NCBI GenBank assembly: GCA_900751885.1 | Contig: CAADTH010000064.1 | Location: 310,001-374,000 of the forward strand | DNA length: 64,000 bases | From: Clostridia bacterium | GTDB taxonomy: Bacteria > Bacillota > Clostridia > UBA1381 | Reading direction: 5' to 3' | Shown here: positions 17,684 to 26,815 of the stretch, piece after piece | Numbering within the stretch: position 1 is the stretch's first letter | Layout: each line of letters starts with the position of its first letter | Translations under genes and position numbers: made by a program | The notes under the pieces: generated by a model | Database searches by the model: none | What the model was told of the DNA's origin: nothing | Seen by the model: only the letters and a program-made list of their open reading frames with translations

Positions 17684-18454
17684 CTATCTGACACTAATCT
17701 GCTTTGTCCGCAGAAATTCTTTGAGCGTACCAATTTCAATTTCCTTAAAGTGAAATAAACTTGCCGCCAGCACTGCATCTGCTTTTCCGTCTATGATTGC
17801 ATCCGCAAAGTGTTGCAGCTCTCCTGCACCACCTGATGCAATGACTGGGACGCTGACACTCTCTGACACTCTTTGAGTCAATAGAATGTCATATCCCGCC
17901 TTTGTACCGTCGCAGTCCATACTGGTCAAAAGAATCTCGCCTGCGCCCCGCTCTACTGCCTCTTTCGCCCACTGTATTGCATCCAATCCAGTACCGACTC
18001 TTCCGCCGTTTAAATAAACCTCCCAGCGTGGCTGTCCCATTTCATCGTCGGATGTACGCTTTGCATCAATCGCGCAAACCACACACTGAGAACCAAATTT
18101 TTCTGCCGCTTCGCTGATCAACTCTGGGCGTTTGATTGCCGCTGAATTGACTGCCACCTTATCTGCTCCAGCATTTAAAATTTTGCGAAAATCTTCTACA
18201 CTCCGAATACCGCCACCCACAGTAAATGGGATAAACACCTGCTTCGCAACCGCACGCACCATATCCACTACAGTATCGCGTCCATCACTGGATGCTGTGA
18301 TATCCAAAAACACCAGCTCGTCCGCGCCAGCGCTGTCATACACCTTGGCACACTCCACAGGGTCACCTGCATCAATCAAGTTGATAAAATTTACGCCTTT
18401 TACGACTCTTCCATCCTTTACATCCAAGCATGGAATGACTCTCTTTGCAAGCAT
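17684..18454 (-). CDS. hisF: Imidazole glycerol phosphate synthase, cyclase subunit HisF
   Basis: 256-residue (beta/alpha)8 barrel. With HisH it converts PRFAR plus ammonia to imidazole glycerol phosphate and AICAR. Catalytic D11 (PCLD) and D130 (CAID) are present, and both phosphate-binding loops are seen (TVGGGIRS, ASGGAGEL). 14 bases after hisH. No other histidine gene is in the window. Confidence 0.97.
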   Translation of the reverse strand: MLAKRVIPCLDVKDGRVVKGVNFINLIDAGDPVECAKVYDSAGADELVFLDITASSDGRDTVVDMVRAVAKQVFIPFTVGGGIRSVEDFRKILNAGADKVAVNSAAIKRPELISEAAEKFGSQCVVCAIDAKRTSDDEMGQPRWEVYLNGGRVGTGLDAIQWAKEAVERGAGEILLTSMDCDGTKAGYDILLTQRVSESVSVPVIASGGAGELQHFADAIIDGKADAVLAASLFHFKEIEIGTLKEFLRTKQISVR

Positions 18455-18468
18455 TCTTTCCCCCTCCT

Positions 18469-19074
18469 TTAAAGGTCAATAAAGTGTTTCAATATCTCCA
18501 GTCCCACCCCTCCGCTTTTCTCGGGATGAAATTGTGTAGCAAACAGATTATTTTTTTCTACCGCAACTGCCAAAGGAGATGGATATTCTGTATAAGCAGA
18601 GACAACCGTCTCATCCTGTGGCTTAATATAATAAGAATGTACGAAATAAACAAATGGTCTCTCTCCAATATCGGAAAACAAACGACTCTCCTTCGGAAAA
18701 GTAAGACAATTCCAACCGATATGAGGGATTTTCAGTCCTTGTGTTTTGGGAATCTTTCCGACCGTCCCCTTTAGCACTCCCAATCCCTTGATTCCAGGAC
18801 TTTCTTCGCTTTCTTCGAACAAAAGATGCAATCCCAGACAGACACCCAAAAATGGCTTTTCACTGATTGCCGCCTGATATACTGCTTCCTTCAGTCCACT
18901 TTTCTCAAGTTCTGTCATTGCATCACCAAACGCGCCGACACCGGGCAAAATGACTTTATCCGCTGCAATAATCTCTTGGGGATCATGCGTAATTTTTACA
19001 TCCGCCCCTAAAAAATCAAGTGCATTTTTCACGCTGTAAAGATTCCCTGCTCCATAATCTATCACCGCAATCAT
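18469..19074 (-). CDS. hisH: Imidazole glycerol phosphate synthase, glutaminase subunit HisH
   Basis: 201-residue class I glutamine amidotransferase supplying ammonia to HisF. Catalytic triad: C79 (GVCLG), H183 and E185 (FHPEKSG). Start ATG 19074, giving the normal MIAVIDYGAGNLYSV; the GTG at 19089 is within the ribosome binding site region. First gene of a hisH-hisF-membrane protein unit. Confidence 0.97.
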   Translation of the reverse strand: MIAVIDYGAGNLYSVKNALDFLGADVKITHDPQEIIAADKVILPGVGAFGDAMTELEKSGLKEAVYQAAISEKPFLGVCLGLHLLFEESEESPGIKGLGVLKGTVGKIPKTQGLKIPHIGWNCLTFPKESRLFSDIGERPFVYFVHSYYIKPQDETVVSAYTEYPSPLAVAVEKNNLFATQFHPEKSGGVGLEILKHFIDL

Positions 19075-19161
19075 AGTTTCACTTCCCACCTATTTTCAAA
19101 AATCAATCTTCTCTATCAAAAAACGGTTTTATTTTACCATAATTTTTTTATCCGTATATAC

Positions 19162-19183
19162 TTTTGTGAGAATTCTCACAAAA
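19162..19183. promoter_or_regulatory. 22-base perfect palindrome upstream of hisH
   Basis: TTTTGTGAGAA followed directly by its reverse complement TTCTCACAAAA. It lies 88 bases upstream of the hisH start and touches the terminator of the next gene. The TTGTGAG...CTCACAA core resembles LacI-type operators. It could be a repressor site for hisHF. Confidence 0.5.
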
Positions 19184-19210
19184 AAGCAGGCAAAATCATT
19201 TGCCTGCTTT
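19183..19210 (-). terminator. Terminator of the acidic repeat membrane protein
   Basis: 12-bp stem AAAGCAGGCAAA / TTTGCCTGCTTT with T-rich minus-strand tail. Confidence 0.85.
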
Positions 19211-19215
19211 CCCTT

Positions 19216-20142
19216 TTATTCCGTTGGCGCAGTACCATCTCCAGAGGAACTGTTTCCTCCCGGAACACTACCTGTACCGTTTGTCGTTTGCTTTTCCTGC
19301 TCTTTTCTCTCCTCCAAACGCTTCAAATTAAACTTTTTACGAACTTTCTTCCACTTTGTCTCCCCAGTTACACTGTTGCCAAAGCCCATTTCTTCTTTAA
19401 ATTCTTCCACATTATCTTCACCAACATACTTTCTCAGCGGAATTTCTCCCTCTGCTTCTCCCCATGTTGTGTTTTCTGTGACAGAATCTCCAAGTTCATA
19501 TTCTTCTTTCAGCTGTTCTACTGTCATACTGAACATTTGTGCACGGCGGCTCAATGGTATATTGTAAAGTGCTGCAGCTTCTGTGGTATTTTCTTTCATA
19601 TCAGCTGGCAGAGAATATTCTTCTTTAAATTCATCCAAAGTCATGCCAAATTGGTCCGCAATTTCGCCAATCGTTCTGCCGCTTACATTCACATACCCCT
19701 GTCTGTTATACTTATTGTTCCAGTAGTCCTTGCTAAACAGCTGACTTACTTCATAAGAATGAGTTATCCCAAGATATGCAAGCACTCCAACAACCGCAAC
19801 TATCACTAAAACAATGGCCGTTATCAACACATATGGCGCTTTCTTTTTCGGTACTGCCATCTGGTCCAGTCCTGCCGTTGCATACGCCACATCCGCCGTA
19901 TTGGTTGCATCCTCTACGACTGCTTCCTCAGGAGTACGCGCTCCCAAAAGATTTTCCTCCGCTTCGCGCACTGCATTATCGACTTCATTTTCCGGAAGAT
20001 GGTCCTCTTCCTCAGAAGGCTCTTCGAACACTGCATCTACTTCATTTTCGATATCTTCATCTAGTTGCGTCTTTTCTTCTACCTCTGTATTTTCAATTTC
20101 TTCTTTGTTTTCCTCATTATTTGGTACATTCTCTTCGCTCAT
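19216..20142 (-). CDS. Single-pass membrane protein with acidic cytoplasmic tail and degenerate repeats
   Basis: 308 residues. Residues 1-100 are very rich in Glu/Asp/Asn. One TM helix lies at 103-126. The rest is extracellular and built from degenerate units such as GMTLDEFKEEYSLP, SMTVEQLKEEYELGDSV and a related EEFKEEMGFGNSV, each followed by xTxW. A basic stretch and a Gly/Ser/Thr tail end the protein. It is a paralogue of the next gene upstream (20278-20934), which has the same plan. I do not recognise a named family. Start chosen at MSEENVPNNE rather than the longer frame, which is basic and poorly coding. Confidence 0.7.
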   Translation of the reverse strand: MSEENVPNNEENKEEIENTEVEEKTQLDEDIENEVDAVFEEPSEEEDHLPENEVDNAVREAEENLLGARTPEEAVVEDATNTADVAYATAGLDQMAVPKKKAPYVLITAIVLVIVAVVGVLAYLGITHSYEVSQLFSKDYWNNKYNRQGYVNVSGRTIGEIADQFGMTLDEFKEEYSLPADMKENTTEAAALYNIPLSRRAQMFSMTVEQLKEEYELGDSVTENTTWGEAEGEIPLRKYVGEDNVEEFKEEMGFGNSVTGETKWKKVRKKFNLKRLEERKEQEKQTTNGTGSVPGGNSSSGDGTAPTE

Positions 20143-20277
20143 TGCCAAAACTCTCCTTTGCTTTGTATCACGGCGGCGCGGACAATCCCACACAGCCCTG
20201 GCTACTTTCTTATTTTGTAGTCTTTGCCGATTTCTTTTTCAGTATACCACTATTTTCCTCAAAAAACAACCCAATTT

Positions 20278-20934
20278 TTACTGCTGCGGCGCACTATCTG
20301 ACTGTCCGCTCTGGCTATCATCAGGTTGCCCGCTTACCTGTGTCTGTTGTTCCTGGATAATCGGAAGGAAGTCCTTCCATTTCATGTCGAGTGTGATGTC
20401 GTCTCCCAAGCTATACTCCTGCTTCGCTTGATTGAATTCCTCTTCACTCATCATTGCGCGAACCGGCATTTCTTTTTGTGCTTCCGACCAAATCATCGTA
20501 TCAGACACTTCGTCCGGCAAGTATGTGCTCTGTCTGAACTCCTCCACAGACTGTCCGCTTGCTTTCGCCACATTTTCAACTGTCATTTTGTTATATGCCT
20601 CACCAAGCGGCATGGTTTCCGGCGTATCTGCCGCAAGTCCATACTCGTTTAAGTAATCTGCAACGGATATTCCTTGACTTTCTGCTGCGGTCTTAATTGT
20701 CTGTTGCTGCTGTTCTCCATCCGTTCCCTGCTGCTGAGTCTGAGCAGCCTCCTGACGGTTTTTCGCAATCTGAGATCCTACCGCATACGCACCTGCACCG
20801 GCAACTGCCAAAATCACAGCAGCGATAATAATATTTAGGATGATATCCTGACGCGTCCTGTGTTTTTTCTTGCTTTGCTGTTTCGGCTGAGCCGCCTGTT
20901 CTTTTCTTGCTTCTCTTGCTTTTTTTTGGCTCAT
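20278..20934 (-). CDS. Single-pass membrane protein with degenerate repeats (paralogue of 19216-20142)
   Basis: 218 residues. A basic N-terminus (KKAREARKEQ, SKKKHRTRQD) precedes a TM helix at ~31-53 and a Gln-rich linker. The outside part contains QGISVADYLNEYGL, GQSVEEFRQSTYLPDEVSDT, MIWSEAQKEMPV, and EEEFNQAKQEYSLGDDITLD followed by MKW, the same repeat style as its neighbour. It ends in a Gln/Ser/Asp tail. AAAGGGG precedes the ATG. Probable operon with 19216-20142 (135-base gap). Function unknown; cell-envelope location is inferred from the TM helix. Confidence 0.7.
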   Translation of the reverse strand: MSQKKAREARKEQAAQPKQQSKKKHRTRQDIILNIIIAAVILAVAGAGAYAVGSQIAKNRQEAAQTQQQGTDGEQQQQTIKTAAESQGISVADYLNEYGLAADTPETMPLGEAYNKMTVENVAKASGQSVEEFRQSTYLPDEVSDTMIWSEAQKEMPVRAMMSEEEFNQAKQEYSLGDDITLDMKWKDFLPIIQEQQTQVSGQPDDSQSGQSDSAPQQ

Positions 20935-21170
20935 GTACTGATTCCCCTTTCATACAATTAAAATAAATATACCATTGATAAAGGAAAAAATCAACTACAT
21001 TCTATGAACAGTTTATGAACAAACTTTTAGGAAACAAGCTTTGGACGCAGTATTTACGGTATGTTCGGTGGTTATCCATATTGGGTTTATTCCTTCAAAA
21101 ATTTTGGAATAAATCATAAAATTTTAAGAAAAACGGATATTTGAGCGAAGAACTGACTAAACTCATTCTT

Positions 21171-22835
21171 TTATATCTTTTTGTGCTGTTCAAACAATTC
21201 TTTTACCACATCGTACGCCATTTTCGGTCTGCGGTATTCATCAACCACGCCTTTATTATTGTAGCACCTTGCACGAGTTGCAAACCATTCCCCTTCCTCT
21301 GTGACGCGACAATCGGCAAACTGCCAGATAAACACACCCGTTATATTCTCATCATTCATATAAACCTCTAGGTTCTCACGAATCAAATCAGCTTGCCGCT
21401 CCTCGCTCCACTTGCATCTTGCGCGGTCACGGTATCCATAGATTGCCCCTGCCCCAAGCTCGCTTACTATAATCGGTTTATTATCCCCACCGGATTTTCT
21501 AATCCATTCTATTTCCTGATTATTTCTTTCATCAATCGGTACATCCTTATACCAGCCTGAATACATGTTAAAGGATACGATATCAGGCAAATCAAGACAG
21601 ATATCTGTAAAGTGGCGGCAGGTTGCAGACGTGGTAGGACGCGATAAATCCAGGCGCTTTATCTGCTCATATTGACGCTGATATTTTTTCCGTCCCTCTT
21701 CTGTCTCACTCGCGCATTCATTTAAAATCCCCCAGATGATAATGGCTGGATGATTGTAATGGTTTTCAATCATCTCCATGATGCAGTCCTCGCACTGCTG
21801 ATCAAAATTTGGATTTTGCATGTGCTCTAGAAGAAGTCCCCGTGCGTGATTTTCCTCCCACACCAAAATTCCCCGTTCATCACACAAGTCGAGGAAACGC
21901 TCATCATTTGGATAATGGCAGGTTCTCAGTGCGTTCACTCCCATATCCTGCATCAAATCCATATCCTTCACCATAAGCTGAAGCGGAACGGCACACCCGA
22001 CGCTGGCGTAATCCTCATGGCGGTTAAAGCCCTTTAAAAATACCGGCTCACCATTCACCTTAATTTGCGTCCCATCTATCTCTACCGTTCTGAATCCCAC
22101 TCGCTCAAGCATGTCATCAACAGGCGTACCATTCATATATACTACAGTATTTAAATGATACAGCTTTGGCTCCGCGCTCGACCATTGTACGACATCACGA
22201 AATTCCTGCTCAAATACAACAGTTGTCTCACTGCTTGCATCAAGCTGTATCGCTTTGTTCATTTCATCGTTATCGAGTGTGCTTTTCACCTCGACACTTG
22301 CAGGTTTGTCCGATATATTACATAAGGTCACCTCTATTTTTGCACTCCAGACTCCGTTTTGATGATATGGCGTAAAACGGATTCCCTTGATATAGGTGTC
22401 TGAAATCATCTCGACTGCGGCAGGCCTTGTAATCCCTCCATAGGTATAATAATCGTTTGGAATATGCAAGGCAGAGTGCTCGCCAAAGGTATTGTCTACC
22501 ACTACTTTGATTTCATGCTCACCTTCCTTTACATGTTTTACAACCGTAGAAAATGGAGTAAACGCATTATAGTGATGCGCAATATGTGTTCCATCAAAAT
22601 AAACATCTGCCGTATGGCTGACTCCCTTAAATTCTAATCTAACTGCCCCCGCCTGCTTCAAATACACTTTCTTTGTATAGGTTCCCTTGCCCCTGTGCTT
22701 TAGAAAATCCGGGTGCTGTTCCCAGCATCCTGGAACAGGCATTTGATAATTTTTATCAAAGCCATCCATGTTGAACTCCCACATTCCGTCAAGCTCCTGC
22801 ACAGGTCTGATATGATGCTGTTCAAATAATCGAAT
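21171..22835 (-). CDS. Beta-glucuronidase, glycoside hydrolase family 2
   Basis: 554 residues: jelly-roll sugar-binding domain (~10-155), immunoglobulin-like domain (~160-260) and TIM barrel (~265-554). Acid/base E373 lies in GILNECAS and nucleophile E459 in IIVSELGAG. The N-x-K pair that contacts the glucuronate carboxylate in beta-glucuronidases is present as N526-N-K528-G, followed by the RRPK segment. No signal peptide, so intracellular. There is no long active-site loop insertion. It overlaps the GH28 gene by 14 bases, so the two are coupled and likely act on the same uronic-acid material. ATG 22835 is 10 bases after AAAGGA. Confidence 0.9.
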   Translation of the reverse strand: MRLFEQHHIRPVQELDGMWEFNMDGFDKNYQMPVPGCWEQHPDFLKHRGKGTYTKKVYLKQAGAVRLEFKGVSHTADVYFDGTHIAHHYNAFTPFSTVVKHVKEGEHEIKVVVDNTFGEHSALHIPNDYYTYGGITRPAAVEMISDTYIKGIRFTPYHQNGVWSAKIEVTLCNISDKPASVEVKSTLDNDEMNKAIQLDASSETTVVFEQEFRDVVQWSSAEPKLYHLNTVVYMNGTPVDDMLERVGFRTVEIDGTQIKVNGEPVFLKGFNRHEDYASVGCAVPLQLMVKDMDLMQDMGVNALRTCHYPNDERFLDLCDERGILVWEENHARGLLLEHMQNPNFDQQCEDCIMEMIENHYNHPAIIIWGILNECASETEEGRKKYQRQYEQIKRLDLSRPTTSATCRHFTDICLDLPDIVSFNMYSGWYKDVPIDERNNQEIEWIRKSGGDNKPIIVSELGAGAIYGYRDRARCKWSEERQADLIRENLEVYMNDENITGVFIWQFADCRVTEEGEWFATRARCYNNKGVVDEYRRPKMAYDVVKELFEQHKKI

Positions 22836-24063
22836 CATTGTTATCATCCTTTCCAATCGAATCTATTTCTACATCTGTCATACTTATTTTCTCTACATTG
22901 CTGCATGTAAACGCATGTTCCGCACTCAGGTGAATGTGTTCAAGTGTGATATCCGAAAGCTTATGTTCCGGAAGTCCCTTGATTTCTATTCCAACATTGG
23001 CATTCTTCCCATAAACATGTTTGATTGTGATGTTCTTAAAATCAGACGGCTCGTCACTTTTTGGCATCACGGTGCTAAATTCATAAAACATATTGATTTG
23101 TACCGCCTGATGCGACACATTATTGATTTCGATATTCTCAAACACAGCATGGTCAACACAGCCTCCCCTGCCGCGCATGGATTTAAGGCGGATGCCCTGC
23201 ATGGTACCGTTGATTTTGCAATCATGGGCATAAATATTCTTTACGCCGCCAGAGATTGCACTTCCAATGACAATCCCCCCATGTCCTCCATTCATGGTAC
23301 AGTTTCGTATCTCCACATTTTCACACGGTCTGCCCACTCTCCATCCGTCCTCATTCATTCCTGAATTGATTGCAATACAGTCATCCCCTGTATCGAACGC
23401 ACAATTTTCAATCAAAACATTTTTGCACGAATCTGGATTTAAACCATCTGTATTCGGTCCCTGTGTCGATACATTGATATTTCTTATAATTACATTCTCA
23501 CAGTAAACAGGGTGCAGGGTCCATTGCGGTCCATTTTTCACTGTAAATCCATCGAGCAACACATCCTTGCAGTTTACCGTCTGGATAAAGGACGGTCTCA
23601 GTGCCGCCTCTTCCGTGCCGTAGCTTCTTTTTTCAGGCGGAATCTGATTCCACTCGGCATAGCACAACTCCTCTGCCGCCTTTTGCTGTAGCTTTTTCCA
23701 ATGCCACCACGCTTCCCCGTTTCCAATCAGCTCTGCGTTTCCTGTCACCGCAATATTGCTGCATCCATTTGCATAGATGAGCGGTGAATAATTATAGCAT
23801 TCCATCCCCTCCCAGCGAGTAAATATAACTGGAAGATACTCTGCAAATTTTTCGCTGAACTCAATGACCGCACCGTCTTCAAACTTTAAATGGACATTGC
23901 TTCTCATATGTATCGGCCCTGACTGCCAATTCCCCTTAGGGACGATTACCGTACCGCCTCCAGCATCTGCACATTGATTCACTGTCTCCTGAATGGTATG
24001 AGTCTTATCTGCAAAAAAATAACTATCCGGAAATATCGGCTCATCGATGTCGACAAACTTCAT
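22822..24063 (-). CDS. Polygalacturonase-like glycoside hydrolase family 28
   Basis: 413-residue right-handed beta-helix enzyme. All four GH28 signatures are present: N204-T-D206 (GPNTDGLNPDSC), D227-D228 (DTGDDCIAI), H261 (GGHGGI) and R292-x-K294. No signal peptide, so it probably acts on imported oligogalacturonides or rhamnogalacturonan pieces. AAGGAGGAG precedes the ATG. Translationally coupled to the beta-glucuronidase, with an AraC regulator upstream in the same direction. Confidence 0.92.
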   Translation of the reverse strand: MKFVDIDEPIFPDSYFFADKTHTIQETVNQCADAGGGTVIVPKGNWQSGPIHMRSNVHLKFEDGAVIEFSEKFAEYLPVIFTRWEGMECYNYSPLIYANGCSNIAVTGNAELIGNGEAWWHWKKLQQKAAEELCYAEWNQIPPEKRSYGTEEAALRPSFIQTVNCKDVLLDGFTVKNGPQWTLHPVYCENVIIRNINVSTQGPNTDGLNPDSCKNVLIENCAFDTGDDCIAINSGMNEDGWRVGRPCENVEIRNCTMNGGHGGIVIGSAISGGVKNIYAHDCKINGTMQGIRLKSMRGRGGCVDHAVFENIEINNVSHQAVQINMFYEFSTVMPKSDEPSDFKNITIKHVYGKNANVGIEIKGLPEHKLSDITLEHIHLSAEHAFTCSNVEKISMTDVEIDSIGKDDNNDSII

Positions 24064-24201
24064 TTTGCTTCTCCTCCTTTATGTATCCATTATTATATCC
24101 TCCCGCGGAGCAGAAAACCATATCAATTTTGCTGTAATCATGAAGAAAACAGACAAATATTGCTGTAAAACCATGCAGCGATAGATTGAAAAACTAACCT
24201 G

Positions 24202-25044
24202 TCAGACTTCTCTATCCACTGCGTTTTCCTTCCGAAATGTCCTCGGAGACATACCATACGCTTTTTTAAAGGCACGCGCCACATTGACTGCCGAGGAAAA
24301 GCCAGCCTCCTGTGCAATTTCTTCTATCGAATATTTCGTATCGAGTAATAAGCTGTGAACTTTTGAAAGTCTGATATTATTTAAATACTCTAACACTGTT
24401 GCTCCGGTCACTTTTTTAAATGTACGGCAAAAATGATATTTACTCATGCAGGCAACGTCTGATATCCGATCCAGCGTAATACACTCTTTATAATGCGTAT
24501 TGATGTATTCAAGCACTTTTATCATCTGCGGCGAAACCGTGCTTCCCTGTGTCAGCTGTGTATCATCTATACAGCTGACCACATACAAAATAAGCTGCAA
24601 TAAAGAAGCGTATACTACTTTTTCTGAAAGAAACCCTGTCTGTCTCGAATAGCCGTTTGTTCTTTCGAAATGACCATACAGCTCCATTGTCTGCTGTTCT
24701 GTCAGGTGCATAACACACGGATGTATTTTCCCCAGAAGAGTATGCCGTTCTTCATCACTTAATAGGATGGACAAATCATCCTCATGAAAATTCAATACAT
24801 ACCGCTCATAGTAATCTGATTCCCTGCTTTGTGCATAATGAATATCAAACGGATTGAATATTGCCAAATCACCGCGCTGCAATGTATAGCAAATATTGTC
24901 GTAGAAGACATATCGTTTCCCGTCTAATTGTAGATAGAATTCATATGCATTGTGATAATGCTGTGTCGACATATTATGCTCCCGCATCGTCTTGAAATGC
25001 TGAATATATAACCCGCTGTGAGGTGAAAATACTGTTCTTTTCAT
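24202..25044 (-). CDS. AraC family regulator, cupin plus HTH
   Basis: 280 residues. The N-terminal cupin-type ligand domain has an H-x-H-like stretch (STQHYHNAYEFYLQLDG). The C-terminal ~100 residues hold two helix-turn-helix units, including LDRISDVACMSKYHFCRTFK and SIEEIAQEAGFSSAVNVARA. Placed just upstream of GH28 and the beta-glucuronidase, so it likely activates them in response to a pectin-derived sugar. No operator could be fixed. Confidence 0.9.
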   Translation of the reverse strand: MKRTVFSPHSGLYIQHFKTMREHNMSTQHYHNAYEFYLQLDGKRYVFYDNICYTLQRGDLAIFNPFDIHYAQSRESDYYERYVLNFHEDDLSILLSDEERHTLLGKIHPCVMHLTEQQTMELYGHFERTNGYSRQTGFLSEKVVYASLLQLILYVVSCIDDTQLTQGSTVSPQMIKVLEYINTHYKECITLDRISDVACMSKYHFCRTFKKVTGATVLEYLNNIRLSKVHSLLLDTKYSIEEIAQEAGFSSAVNVARAFKKAYGMSPRTFRKENAVDREV

Positions 25045-25215
25045 ACTTACTTTCCTTTTATACCCTATGCCGCTTCTCCCTTTATCGCTTACCGCCGCTC
25101 AAGCGGTATTCTATCGTGTCTATCCTGTTAATCATCTTCATTTATGATACTACTTTTTTTATGCCCTGTCTACATTATGTTGAATGAAACATAGGCACAA
25201 TCAATCATAAAAAAA

Positions 25216-25241
25216 ACAGGGCGAGGTTCACCTCACCCTGT
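25216..25241 (-). terminator. Terminator of the fibre-like gene
   Basis: CAGGGCGAGG / CCTCACCCTG stem with TTCA loop, eight T on the minus strand. Confidence 0.88.
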
Positions 25242-25270
25242 CCATCGACAGACAAATTTTTCTCTTGAAA

Positions 25271-26467
25271 TTATTTTACTAAAATCTCCACAATGTTTGG
25301 CGTGACACGCCGCATGACGCGGTAGCCATTTGCCCTATCTCCAGTCGTCGCAATCGCGCCCGGTGCGCATACTGCATATCCGTCCGGCTGGCATGTACCA
25401 TCGTCACGGACAAGCAGCTTTCCCATCATTCCCACTGCATCCCATTCCGGTCTTTGTGAGCGCGGAATATATGTACAATCAGGGTTATACTCTGGATTTA
25501 GGATTGGAAGATATTCCATATATCCATCCTTTGTTTTTAATATTTTATTTTTTTCTGAATCGATTTGATATTCAGCTGATTTTGTAACTGTTTCATACTG
25601 AATCGTTCCCCATTCGTCGGTGAGATACATCCCCTGCCAATTATCATCCTTTGCGTCACCAACCACGGACGGATGTGCTGACACTACACCCAGAATATCG
25701 TCACCAGGCTCTGCTTTCCTGATTTTATCGCCCGAAAATGTCACAAAATATCCTCGCCTGTCCTCCGCCTTCAGATTAGAGTCGCTCCACTCAAAATATT
25801 CTGCATAGTCTGCACCGCCGCTGTTATAGCTCGATTGTGTGTATACCTTCCCATCGAACGTGACACGGAATGCATTACAGCGCGCACTGCTTGTACCATT
25901 GCCAATGATAAACGCATTTGCTGTGGCATCATAGCTGTCAGGCGCTGTGGTCGATACAATGTTGTAGCATCCACAGGCATGCTCTGCGTATGATGCAGCA
26001 TTTGTATGCTCGCCCTGTGCGTGCGCATATGTTCCTGATGCCTCCGCACTCTTTCCCTCCACATGGGACGCTTGCCCCGTTGCCTTTGAAGACCATCCCT
26101 CTGCGTGAGCCATGTTGCCCTCTGCTTTTGTGTATTCGCCTTCCGCATGGGAAGAAATTCCACTTGCAACTGTATTATCCCCCTCTGCGTGAGCGCACAG
26201 CTCTGTTGCAGAGCTATTTAGTCCTTCCGCATGAGCACACTGTGCCATCGCCATTGTTTTCCATCCCTCTGCATGAGATTGTGGACCTAGTGTACGTACA
26301 TCGTATCCCTGCGCGAAAGAATCCTGTGCTCCCGCCATGCTATTACTTCCGACCGCAAATGAAGATGAGCCTATCAAGGTTGCATTTCGCGTCCCAATCG
26401 TCAAATGAGTGTCAATGATATCCCCTGTGGGATCCTGTGGATTTGCTTTGATATTTGCTTCTGCCAT
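25271..26467 (-). CDS. Phage-fibre-like protein with 14-residue repeats and a G2 self-cleaving domain
   Basis: 398 residues. Residues 64-161 are seven tandem 14-residue units of the type SHAEGWKTMAMAQC / AHAEGLNSSATELC / AHAEGDNTVASGIS, the pattern of YadA-head or phage fibre beta-rolls that trimerise. From ~200, FRVTFDGKVY leads into the motif ADYAEYFEW (219-227), the start of the peptidase G2 (intramolecular chaperone) domain that folds and then cleaves itself off phage fibres. No signal peptide. No head, tail, lysis or integrase genes are nearby, so it is a lone gene. It could serve as an exported surface adhesin, a tailocin remnant, or a domesticated phage part. Confidence 0.82.
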   Translation of the reverse strand: MAEANIKANPQDPTGDIIDTHLTIGTRNATLIGSSSFAVGSNSMAGAQDSFAQGYDVRTLGPQSHAEGWKTMAMAQCAHAEGLNSSATELCAHAEGDNTVASGISSHAEGEYTKAEGNMAHAEGWSSKATGQASHVEGKSAEASGTYAHAQGEHTNAASYAEHACGCYNIVSTTAPDSYDATANAFIIGNGTSSARCNAFRVTFDGKVYTQSSYNSGGADYAEYFEWSDSNLKAEDRRGYFVTFSGDKIRKAEPGDDILGVVSAHPSVVGDAKDDNWQGMYLTDEWGTIQYETVTKSAEYQIDSEKNKILKTKDGYMEYLPILNPEYNPDCTYIPRSQRPEWDAVGMMGKLLVRDDGTCQPDGYAVCAPGAIATTGDRANGYRVMRRVTPNIVEILVK

Positions 26468-26496
26468 CGTCTTTTCCCCCTTTTGATGTTTTTATT

Positions 26497-26594
26497 TCAA
26501 ATCAAAGATGCGCCTATCCTTCAAAGCCCTTGTTTTCATAGTACAGACTAGCCATCTTGGTTCGCTTTCTAGAACAATCACATCTTTGATTTGA
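26497..26594. repeat. 14-bp inverted repeats separated by 70 bp
   Basis: TCAAATCAAAGATG at 26497-26510 and its exact reverse complement at 26581-26594, directly upstream of the fibre-like gene. It may be a long-range stem in the leader, a pair of operator sites, or the ends of a small invertible segment. Confidence 0.7.
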
Positions 26595-26748
26595 CCTTAT
26601 TGTACTGCACAGACTTTCTTACATTTTGCACAATTTTTGCAGGATGTGGACAACAAAAAGCAGAATTGTACTCATAATCCCACTTTGATTTTTCCAAAGG
26701 GTATATAAGAATCATAACCCTATTGTTTATTATTTTTATGCCTTCTTA

Positions 26749-26777
26749 TTGAAACATTCCATATATTTGATTATAAT
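26749..26777 (+). promoter_or_regulatory. Promoter of the SLATT/DUF4231 gene
   Basis: TTGAAA, 17-base spacer, TATAAT (26772-26777), 39 bases before the start codon. Confidence 0.85.
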
Positions 26778-26815
26778 GTAACCAATATACAAACAACGAA
26801 AGGATTACACTACGA

